Source: CAYSYM01 sp964435115
Lineage (GTDB): Bacteria; Chloroflexota; UBA6077; CF-72
Reading direction: 5' to 3'
DNA length: 16,228 nt
Assembly: GCA_964435115.1 (NCBI GenBank)
Contig: CAYSYM010000074.1
Location: forward strand, 1 to 16,228
Part shown: positions 6,900-12,962 of the stretch, in pieces
Layout: the number at the start of each line of letters is the position of its first letter
Position numbering within the stretch: position 1 is the first letter of the stretch
Translations under genes and position numbers: made by a program
Notes under the pieces: generated by a model
The model's input: the letters and a program-made list of their open reading frames with translations, nothing else
What the model was told of the DNA's origin: nothing
Databases searched by the model: none

Positions 6900-7535
6900 C
6901 GCGAAGCACCAACCGACCCGTCGTTGAGCAGTGGGACGCAGGCTATCCCCGCGTCTCGACCGACATGCAGGTGGAGCGGGACCCCAATCCGTGGATTCCA
7001 GATTGAAAGTGTCACCTTCTGGGTGAACGAATCGAACTCGCGCCCACGGATTCGGGCGGGACGCGCCCCAGAACCAGGTCCAGGCCCTGGAGGCGCACGC
7101 GGTCGCGCATGTGCTGAACCTGCGCCTCTACTAAGGGAGGAAGGGGTCTCCGCCAAGGACACCGACCGTCCGTCTCTGCAGGCGCTGATCCGCGATGTCC
7201 GGGCGGGGCGCGTGCGCACGCTCCTTGTCACCAAGCTGGACCGGATCAGCCGCTCGCTGGTCGACCTGCTGGACCTGATGCGGCTGTTCGAGCAGCACGG
7301 CGTCAAGTTCGTCTCCCTGCGGGACAACATCGACACGTCGGGCCCGGTTGGCCGCTTCATGCTGCACATCCTGGGCGCCATCGCCGAGCTGGAGCGGGGC
7401 ATCACCGCCGAGCGAGTGGCCGAGGACATGAAGCTGCGCGCCAAGCGCGGCAAGTGGAACGGCGGGCTCGCCCCGTATGGGCGGCGTGTCGAGGACGGCC
7501 AACTGCGGATCGTGCCCGAGGAGGCCGCCGTGCTC
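6896..7535 (+). pseudogene. Serine recombinase (resolvase/invertase family), broken
   Basis: The gene starts with GTG at 6896 and reads ...EQWDAGYPRVSTDMQVERD, where the Ser of RVSTDMQ is the catalytic nucleophile. A 73-bp insertion with a 7-bp target duplication then interrupts it (6983-7062). After it, the original frame resumes as APQNQVQALEAHAVAHVLNL, hits TAA at 7133-7135, and continues after a one-base-type frameshift as REEGVSAKDTDRP, TKLDRISRSLVDLLDLM and GRFMLHILGAIAELERGIT up to KWNGGLAPYGR and PEEAAV. The similarity ends near 7535, before the zinc ribbon and coiled-coil C-terminal part of large recombinases. So the gene has three lesions: insertion, frameshift and 3' deletion. It cannot make an active enzyme. 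Confidence 0.85.
6976..7062. mobile_element. 73-bp MITE-like insertion with 7-bp target duplication
   Basis: GCGGGAC occurs at 6976-6982 and again at 7056-7062. The 73 bp between them (6983-7055) start CCCAATCCGTGG and end, read on the other strand, CCGAATCCGTGG: terminal inverted repeats matching at 11 of 12 positions. Removing the insert and one repeat copy (80 bp) restores the recombinase reading VERDAPQNQVQAL across the site. Inside is a small hairpin (TCACC/GGTGA around 7012-7025). It has no coding capacity, so it would have been moved in trans. Confidence 0.75.
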
Positions 7536-7596
7536 CATCTCCGCTGCGACTGGACGGCTCGCAGTCGATCCGTCCAAGGATCCGGGCGAGGTGAGT

Positions 7597-7785
7597 ATGG
7601 TGATCACGTATCTCGACAGTGCCCCAGGGTTTGACGAGCCGTTCAGCGCCGAGATCGGCTTTCTTGTCCCTGAACTCGTGGCTGGGTGCCTCGCCCCAGG
7701 AGTGCGGTTCACGCTGAATGAAGGTCCGCGGCCGGTAGCGGAAGGGGTCCTCACAGACCTCCTTGCAGACTCAGCCGCGGCCTGA
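7597..7785 (+). CDS. Small EF-Tu C-terminal-domain-like protein or fragment
   Basis: This 62-aa product contains FSAEIGFLVPELVAGCLAPGVRFTLNEG and then a VAEGVLTDLL strand. The pattern matches the last beta-barrel domain of elongation factor Tu and small stand-alone relatives (PGxxFxLxEGxxxVAxGxV). The reading frame is open upstream through VDPSKDPGEVS, so it may be the 3' end of a longer gene joined to the recombinase deletion point near 7535. A start at ATG 7597 or GTG 7600 has GAGGTG just upstream. Binding of nucleotide is not expected because the G domain is absent. Function is unknown. Confidence 0.45.
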   Translation: MVITYLDSAPGFDEPFSAEIGFLVPELVAGCLAPGVRFTLNEGPRPVAEGVLTDLLADSAAA

Positions 7786-7831
7786 GCGCGAGGGGCTTGC
7801 CGAAAGGGCACCTGCCTGGTTGGTCCCGCCC

Positions 7832-7860
7832 GCTGTGACAGCCAGCCCCTGTCGCACAGC
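7832..7860. promoter_or_regulatory. Strong hairpin upstream of higBA
   Basis: GCTGTGACAG (7832-7841) pairs with CTGTCGCACAGC (7849-7860) across a 7-nt loop, giving a 10-bp stem with a CG bulge. There is no T-run after it. It is either a terminator for the small gene ending at 7785 or an operator-like palindrome about 45 bp before the -10 box of the toxin-antitoxin operon. Confidence 0.4.
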
Positions 7861-7903
7861 ACCCTGTCAGCACCTGCGCTCGTCGCGGTGATGCCTTCCG
7901 GGT

Positions 7904-7909
7904 TATCAT
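7904..7909 (+). promoter_or_regulatory. -10 box (TATCAT) of higBA, leaderless spacing
   Basis: TATCAT ends 6 nt before the GTG at 7916. There is no ribosome-binding site in the six bases CGCGGT. The expected transcription start falls on the start codon itself. Confidence 0.5.
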
Positions 7910-7915
7910 CGCGGT

Positions 7916-8251
7916 GTGGAGGTGCGGTTGACATCCCAGGCGCGGGCAGAGCTGCTCGCCCTGCCACGAGCGGAGCAGCAGGCGCTGCTCAACGGGCTCG
8001 ACAAGCTCCGCGACCTCGACATCCGGCTCGGCTATCCCACCACCAGCAAGGTGCAGGGTGCGCGGGATCTCCGTGAGCTCCGGCCGCGCGCGGGCCGCTC
8101 GGCCTGGCGGGCGTTCTACCGCCGTATCGGCGACGTCCTGGTCGTCGGCGCGATCGGTCCGGAGGCGCACGCCGACCCACGGGGCTTCCGCGCGGCAGTG
8201 GCTACCGCCGTCGAACGTCTGGACGCGATTGAAGAAGAAGACGACGACTGA
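7916..8251 (+). CDS. higB: RelE/HigB-type toxin (Gp49-like family)
   Basis: This 111-aa basic protein has the fold pattern of HigB/phage Gp49-like toxins: an N-terminal strand-helix-helix part (MEVRLTSQARAELLALP), then YPTTSKVQGARDLRELRP, WRAFYRRIGDVLVVGAIGPEA and a C-terminal amphipathic helix with an acidic tail. These toxins cleave mRNA at the ribosome. The central LRELRP and AFYRR strands carry the conserved basic residues expected for RNA contact. Toxin-first order followed by an XRE antitoxin 10 bp downstream is the usual HigBA arrangement. The GTG start was chosen from the -10 box spacing; a second GTG at 7922 is possible. Confidence 0.85.
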   Translation: MEVRLTSQARAELLALPRAEQQALLNGLDKLRDLDIRLGYPTTSKVQGARDLRELRPRAGRSAWRAFYRRIGDVLVVGAIGPEAHADPRGFRAAVATAVERLDAIEEEDDD

Positions 8252-8261
8252 GGGGTGAACT

Positions 8262-8657
8262 GTGAAGCTGCACGAACTCCCGACCTTCGAATCCGTCCGC
8301 GATGAGGCGCTCCAGGATCCCGCCCTGCGCGCCGAGTGGGAGCGCACGGCGGTCGCCCGTGCCGTGGCGAAGTGGGTGCTGCGCTACCGCGTCGAGCACG
8401 GCCTCTCGCAGCGGCAGCTGGCGGCGCAGCTCGGCTGGAAGCAGCCGGTGGTGGCTCGGCTGGAGCTGGGCGAGCGGGAGCCAACACTGGGGACGCTGCG
8501 GCAGCTCGCGCAGAAGCTCAGGATGGAGATCGTGCTGGACATGACCCCCGGCGCCGCCACCTGGCTGGACACCGCAAAGGACGAGGTGACGGTCTACGCG
8601 GACGCGCGTCTGTCAGACGGGACCCGCGTCGCCTTCGCCGCCCGACCGGCGGCCTAG
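8262..8657 (+). CDS. higA: XRE-family antitoxin, HigA-like
   Basis: This 131-aa protein has a helix-turn-helix domain at about residues 40-92. YRVEHGLSQRQLAAQLG holds the first helices, and KQPVVARLELGEREPTLGTL the recognition helix and the E-x-G-x-x-x-P signature of XRE antitoxins. The N-terminal helix (FESVRDEALQDPALRAEWER) is the toxin-binding region seen in the family. The C-terminal 40 residues are less conserved. It should neutralise the upstream RelE/HigB toxin and repress the operon promoter. GTG 8262 is preceded by GAGGGGTGA, a fair ribosome-binding site. A primase-helicase gene starts 31 bp downstream on the same strand, so the antitoxin may also control that gene. Confidence 0.87.
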   Translation: MKLHELPTFESVRDEALQDPALRAEWERTAVARAVAKWVLRYRVEHGLSQRQLAAQLGWKQPVVARLELGEREPTLGTLRQLAQKLRMEIVLDMTPGAATWLDTAKDEVTVYADARLSDGTRVAFAARPAA

Positions 8658-8688
8658 CAGGGCCGCGCCGCTCAGACCGGGACGGGTC

Positions 8689-11202
8689 TTGCGCGTCGTG
8701 GCCCGAAGGACGGCGGCGCCTGCCCCTCGCCCGCGCACCCTGGCCGCGGCCCGGCGCGCCGTGGAGCTTCTGGCGGCAGAGAACGCGCGCCTCCGCCAGC
8801 GTCTCGAGGCCCTCGAACGCGCCCGCGCGACCACGCTGCCCGCCACCGACGCCGCCAGCGTCGCGACTCCGTCCCCTAACGCGAGGTCAAGCGCGGGACC
8901 GACAGCCGCGACCGAGAGACTGGCGCTCTTCCGGCGCCTGTTCCGCGGACGGGAAGACGTGTACGCCACGCGCTGGGAGCAGCCAGCGGGGCGCTGCGGG
9001 TACGCACCGGCGCTCCGGCCGGGCGTGCCGCGCGGGCGCGGCGTCACGCACGCGCCCGAGGACTACCTGCCGCTCACCGACGACGTGGTGCGGAGCCACC
9101 TCGTCGGCACGCGCACGGTCGGCGTCTACCCGCTCCTGGCGGATGAGACGTGCTGGTTCCTGGCGATCGACTTCGACAAGGCCGGCTGGCACGAGGACGT
9201 CCGCGCCGCCCTGACGGCGTGCGACGCGCTCGGCATTCCCGCCGTGCTCGAGCGCTCCCGCTCCGGGCACGGCGCGCATCTGTGGATCTTCTTCGCCGAG
9301 CCAGTCGCCGCATCCCTGGCGCGGAATCTCGGCAGCGCCGTGCTCACGCGCGCCCTCGACCAGCGCCATCAACTCGGGCTTGATTCCTACGACCGCCTCT
9401 TCCCGAGCCAGGACACGCTGCCCGCGGGCGGATTCGGCAACCTCATCGCGCTGCCTCTCCAGGGCGCGAGTCGCCGCGCCGGCAACACGGTGTTCCTCGA
9501 CCGCGCCCTGGAGCCGTTCCCCGACCAGTGGCACGCCCTCGCCACCCTCCAGCCCATGACACCAGCCGACGTGCAGACGATCGTGCGCGAGGCGACGCGG
9601 GCCGCGGCGATCCTGGCAGTAGGGACCGAGTGGCACGAGACCGAGGCTGATGCGGCGCGACAGCCCTGGACCCTGCCGCCGTCACGGCGCGCGCCGGAGC
9701 GGCCGATTGCCGGCCCCCTGCCACTCACCGTCCAGGCAGTCCTCGCCGGGCGCCTCTTCATCGAGACGCGCAACCTGCCGCCACCCCTGGTTGGTCGTCT
9801 CCGCCGGCTGGCGGCTTTCCAGAATCCCGAGTTCTATCGGGCGCAGGCGATGCGCCTCTCCACCTTCGGCAAGCCGCGCATCATCGACTGCTCGGAGGTG
9901 TTCCCCGAGCATCTGGCGCTCCCGCGCGGCTGCCTGGATGCGGTCCGCGGCCTCCTGAGCCAGCACGGCATCTCGCTCGAGCTGCGGGATACACGCGAGC
10001 CGGGCACGCCCATCGACGTGACGTTCCAGGGTGCCCTCACCGGGCGCCAGCAGACCGCGGCGGACGCGCTCCTGGCGCAGGACCTGGGCGTGCTCGCGGC
10101 GCCGACGGCGTTTGGCAAGACCGTGGTGGCCGCCTGGCTGATCGCCGCGCGTGGGGTGAACACGCTCATCCTCGTGCACCGGCAGCATCTGGCCGACCAC
10201 TGGCGCGAGCGCCTCGGCACCTTCCTCGGCTTGCCGCCCCGGGCGGTCGGCCAGATTGGCGCCGGCCGGCGCCGCCGCACGGGCAGGGTGGACATCGCGC
10301 TGCTGCAGAGTCTCAGCCGCAAAGGGGAGGTCCAGGACCTCGTCGCCGGCTACGGGCAGGCGATCGTGGACGAATGCCACCACGTGCCGGCGTTCAACTT
10401 CGAGCGCGTCCTGCGGGAGGTCCGGGCCCGCTACGTCGTGGGCCTGACCGCCACGCCGGTACGGAAGGATGGACATCAGCCCATCGTGGCCATGCAGTGC
10501 GGGCCCGTCCGCTGGAAGGCGGACGCGAAGACCGATCCCGCGACACCGCCGTTCGCGCAGGAGGTCGTGATCCGGCCGACCGGCTACGTGCTCCGCGACG
10601 GCGGTGAGGCGCCGGGGATCCAGGCGCTCTACGCCGCGCTGGCGCTTGACGAGGTACGGACCGAGCGGATCGTCGCGGACGTGCTCCAGGCGGTGCGCAG
10701 CGGGCGGTCGCCGCTGGTTCTCACCGAACGAACCGACCACCTCCAGCGACTCGCCGAGCGTCTGCAACGGCAGATTCCACACGTACTCGTCCTGCGGGGT
10801 GGCATGCGTGCGAAGCAGCGTCGCGCCCTGTTCGAGGCGCTCCGCGCCATTCCCGTGGACGAGCCGCGCGTCCTCGTGGCTACCGGCCGCTACGCGGGCG
10901 AGGGGTTCGACGACGCCCGCCTCGACACGCTCTTCCTGACGCTGCCCATCTCCTGGCGCGGGACGTTCCAGCAGTACGCCGGTCGGCTGCACCGGGAGCA
11001 TGCCGGCAAGGTCCTCGTGCAGATCTACGACTACGCGGATGTGAGCGTCCCGGTCCTGCTGCGCATGTTGAAGCGGCGACTCGGCGGCTACGGAGAGATG
11101 GGCTACAGCGTGCGGTTCGGCCTGGATGCCGCGTCCGACCCGCCAGGGGACCTCCGCCGATTCCTCGCTGCATCACCCGCGCCCGCGCCTGATGCAGGCT
11201 GA
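8689..11202 (+). CDS. TOTE-type archaeo-eukaryotic primase fused to SF2 helicase
   Basis: This 837-aa protein has three parts. Residues 18-47 are a short coiled coil. Residues about 78-290 are an archaeo-eukaryotic primase domain of the type named in TOTE conflict systems, with the metal motif FLAIDFD (Asp161, Asp163), SRSGHGAHLWIFF (His197) and GGFGNLIALPLQG. Residues about 450-800 are a superfamily 2 helicase, with Walker A APTAFGKT (Lys477), DECH box (561-564), GLTATP (585-590) and motif VI QQYAGRLHR (761-769). It should synthesise or copy nucleic acid and translocate on it, acting against invaders. The Cys pair I expect before PLTDDVV is absent, and no nuclease domain follows the helicase. 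TTG 8689 or GTG 8698 is the start. No frameshift is seen and third-position GC is high throughout. The gene is probably cotranscribed with higBA. Confidence 0.85.
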   Translation: MRVVARRTAAPAPRPRTLAAARRAVELLAAENARLRQRLEALERARATTLPATDAASVATPSPNARSSAGPTAATERLALFRRLFRGREDVYATRWEQPAGRCGYAPALRPGVPRGRGVTHAPEDYLPLTDDVVRSHLVGTRTVGVYPLLADETCWFLAIDFDKAGWHEDVRAALTACDALGIPAVLERSRSGHGAHLWIFFAEPVAASLARNLGSAVLTRALDQRHQLGLDSYDRLFPSQDTLPAGGFGNLIALPLQGASRRAGNTVFLDRALEPFPDQWHALATLQPMTPADVQTIVREATRAAAILAVGTEWHETEADAARQPWTLPPSRRAPERPIAGPLPLTVQAVLAGRLFIETRNLPPPLVGRLRRLAAFQNPEFYRAQAMRLSTFGKPRIIDCSEVFPEHLALPRGCLDAVRGLLSQHGISLELRDTREPGTPIDVTFQGALTGRQQTAADALLAQDLGVLAAPTAFGKTVVAAWLIAARGVNTLILVHRQHLADHWRERLGTFLGLPPRAVGQIGAGRRRRTGRVDIALLQSLSRKGEVQDLVAGYGQAIVDECHHVPAFNFERVLREVRARYVVGLTATPVRKDGHQPIVAMQCGPVRWKADAKTDPATPPFAQEVVIRPTGYVLRDGGEAPGIQALYAALALDEVRTERIVADVLQAVRSGRSPLVLTERTDHLQRLAERLQRQIPHVLVLRGGMRAKQRRALFEALRAIPVDEPRVLVATGRYAGEGFDDARLDTLFLTLPISWRGTFQQYAGRLHREHAGKVLVQIYDYADVSVPVLLRMLKRRLGGYGEMGYSVRFGLDAASDPPGDLRRFLAASPAPAPDAG

Positions 11203-11270
11203 TGACTCAGGCGTTCACGTTGGTTTCTGTCCATTGCTATCGGAACCCCTTCACGCACCACGCTGCCGAT

Positions 11271-11315
11271 GGTAGGGAGCGTTGCCACGCTAGCGCGATC
11301 GTCGTTCTCCCTACC
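11271..11315. terminator. 9-bp inverted repeat between convergent genes
   Basis: GGTAGGGAG (11271-11279) and CTCCCTACC (11307-11315) are perfect inverted repeats with a 27-nt spacer, placed between the primase-helicase (ends 11202) and the minus-strand gene ending at 11311. The right arm covers that gene's stop codon. It may be a bidirectional terminator or a small element's ends; the spacer is long for a classical terminator. Confidence 0.4.
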
Positions 11316-11901
11316 TACACCGGACTCCCCTGGCTCCGCGCCGCAAGTAGTCGCAGAGCGCGTCGAAGTCGCGGCGCCGGGCACCCCGTTGTTCGGCGTT
11401 CGTCTCCGACGCGAGCCCCTCGAGCAGCTCGTCCAACGCCGCCGCGTTGTCCTCCAGGCGGATGCCCGCGGATTCTTCCCGCGCACCGAAGACGAGGCGC
11501 TGGGCCTCAGGATCCAGCAGTGGCAGATCGCGGAGCAGCCGGTACTCGGCCGCATTGAGCCAGACGATACGGGCCGTGCCGTTCTCCTCTCCCACCGGCA
11601 CGCTCGATTGCCGCCGCGTGAGGTCCCAGGGGGTGCCCTGCCAGCCGGTGATCACGCCATTGTCGTCACAGACCGGGCCCTCCCACAGGATGCGCCGCGG
11701 CACGTCCTCCCGTCGCAGCCGGATGCGGCCGGGACACGGGCGCCGGCCGGGTCGGCGCCGGCAGGGCAGCGGCGTGTGCACGACCTCACCCGCAGGGGCC
11801 ACGGTGCCGGCGCTCGTGATCGCCCCAAGGTGGGTCACCAGGCCGGCCGCGGGGCCGAAGAGTGTGGCGGGGAAGCCCTCCTCATCCAGGAAGTGCACCA
11901 T
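11311..11901 (-). CDS. Hypothetical protein with CRRRPGRRPC-type cysteine motif
   Basis: This 196-aa protein opens MVHFLDEEGFPATLFGPAAG. It has a central motif PCRRRPGRRPCPGRIRL, then ILWEGPVCDDNGVITGWQGT and a helical C-terminal half rich in Leu, Glu and Arg. The middle part resembles a family of small bacterial proteins with a zinc-ribbon-like arrangement (C...C, then WxCPxCgdnGvI..W). In this copy one expected cysteine before Pro is Gly (WEGPVC), so metal binding may be impaired. I do not know the family's function. It begins 39 bp after the PIN toxin on the same strand and is probably the third gene of that operon. The ATG at 11901 has no strong ribosome-binding site. Confidence 0.65.
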   Translation of the reverse strand: MVHFLDEEGFPATLFGPAAGLVTHLGAITSAGTVAPAGEVVHTPLPCRRRPGRRPCPGRIRLRREDVPRRILWEGPVCDDNGVITGWQGTPWDLTRRQSSVPVGEENGTARIVWLNAAEYRLLRDLPLLDPEAQRLVFGAREESAGIRLEDNAAALDELLEGLASETNAEQRGARRRDFDALCDYLRRGARGVRCR

Positions 11902-11940
11902 CGCCGTGACCCACGGGTTGCCTATCGCGTGGCCAGTGGC

Positions 11941-12504
11941 TTACGGCGCCGTCGGTGAACCACCGGTGCGGCGTCGGCTCCGCACCAGCACCGTGGGCAG
12001 GTCGGCACCGAGGATCGTCGTGGCGTCCGCACCGAGCACATCTTCGATGAACTCGATGGCGGTCAGGTACTCGACACCTTCATAGACATGGCGCTGCTCA
12101 GGGGCGCCATCCACGCCAGTGACGTCGACCAGGGGCGGGAAGTGGCGTGTGTTGTCGCTCACCACGTAGGCGGCCGGGCCGAGGATCGCCGCAGCCCACA
12201 AGGGTTCATCGTCCACATCCATCAACTGCGGCCAGGCGGACGGCCCGACGAACTCGCGCAGCCGGACGGTGTGCATCACCGGCAGCAGGTAGCGCAGCAT
12301 GAGGTTGGCCGTTCGCGACACTTCGGGCCACCTGGCGCCCCGCTGGCAGGCGCGCCAGGCGAGCACCCGCCACGTTTCGGCGATCGTCCACTCGGACCAG
12401 ACCGGCGCGAACGACGGTGCGCCCCCGCTGGCGAGCTCCTGGAGCAACAGGCGCGACCAGCGCGAAACGAGCACGCTCGCATCCAGCACCGCGCGGGCGG
12501 TCAC
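11941..12504 (-). CDS. PIN-domain toxin of an HTH-PIN toxin-antitoxin pair
   Basis: This 187-aa protein is a PIN-domain RNase: VLDASVLVSRW gives the first Asp (Asp8), WTIAETWRVL gives Glu43, MDVDDEPLWAAAI gives Asp98-Asp99, and AYVVSDNTRHFPP gives the last acidic position (Asp117). The region after residue 125 (EQRHVYEGVEYLTAIEFIEDVLGAD) is a C-terminal extension beyond the usual about 130 aa of VapC toxins, and matches the longer PIN proteins paired with excisionase-like antitoxins. The GTG start at 12504 overlaps the antitoxin stop in a GTGA quadruplet. It should cleave RNA with magnesium or manganese when the antitoxin is lost. Confidence 0.82.
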   Translation of the reverse strand: MTARAVLDASVLVSRWSRLLLQELASGGAPSFAPVWSEWTIAETWRVLAWRACQRGARWPEVSRTANLMLRYLLPVMHTVRLREFVGPSAWPQLMDVDDEPLWAAAILGPAAYVVSDNTRHFPPLVDVTGVDGAPEQRHVYEGVEYLTAIEFIEDVLGADATTILGADLPTVLVRSRRRTGGSPTAP

Positions 12505-12926
12505 GCGGCGGGCGATGCGGTGGTCGGCGGGGTGCGCTTCCAGGGCGGCGTGCCGGGCCGGGTCTCGGCCAGCACATCCAGCTCCTCGTCCGTCATCGGC
12601 CCGTCCCAGGGCGTGGTGAGCGCCTCCCGCTCGGCTGCGCGGCGGCGGACATCGTCCAGGTGCACCTGCACGCGGCCGTTGGGCAACGTGCGGCTGCGGA
12701 GTAGGCCGAGGCGCGCCCACGCCTTGATGGTGTGCTCCGTCTTCACCCCGATGAGCCGCTTGGCGTCGGTGGTGCCGATCCAGACCGCGTCGGGGGCGCC
12801 GACACGGCGGCGGAGCGCGGCCACACGGTCGCGCAGGCGTTCGGCGACGGCGGGCGCGAGGTCACCTACGGCCAGGTCGCGGTCAAGGGCCGCCAGCTCG
12901 GCGTCAATGTCCTGCAGCACGCTCAC
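12501..12926 (-). CDS. HTH (excisionase/MerR-like) antitoxin
   Basis: This 141-aa protein has an N-terminal coiled coil (residues 3-42, DIDAELAALDRDLAVGDLAP and on). A winged-helix-like segment at about 48-95 contains TEHTIKAWARLGLLRSRTLPNGRV, the pattern of excisionase and MerR-type DNA-binding proteins. The C-terminal tail (PMTDEELDVLAETRPGTP) probably wraps the toxin. It heads the operon and overlaps the PIN toxin by 4 bp. The GTG at 12926 is preceded at exactly 6 nt by TACACT, so the mRNA is probably leaderless. The three TAGCA repeats just upstream are candidate binding sites for this protein. The IS256 element ends only 36 bp before the start codon. Confidence 0.75.
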   Translation of the reverse strand: MSVLQDIDAELAALDRDLAVGDLAPAVAERLRDRVAALRRRVGAPDAVWIGTTDAKRLIGVKTEHTIKAWARLGLLRSRTLPNGRVQVHLDDVRRRAAEREALTTPWDGPMTDEELDVLAETRPGTPPWKRTPPTTASPAA

Positions 12927-12932
12927 GCCCAG

Positions 12933-12960
12933 AGTGTAGCATGTACTAGCAAAAGTAGCA
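12933..12960 (-). promoter_or_regulatory. Leaderless promoter with three TGCTA repeats
   Basis: On the minus strand TGCTA occurs three times (plus-strand TAGCA at 12937, 12947 and 12956), spaced 9-10 bp, about one helical turn. TACACT (12938-12933) serves as the -10 box 6 nt before the GTG at 12926. The outermost repeat would sit near -35. The IS edge lies immediately beyond at 12963. Confidence 0.5.
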
Positions 12961-12962
12961 CT

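Noticed and set aside
6983..7056. tRNA-like sequence (TTCG/GAATC-like words)
   Set aside because: No cloverleaf can be drawn; the inverted ends and target duplication explain the segment better.
9682..11001. 439-codon minus-strand frame inside the primase-helicase gene
   Set aside because: It lies wholly antisense to a gene with all catalytic motifs and has no recognisable domain.
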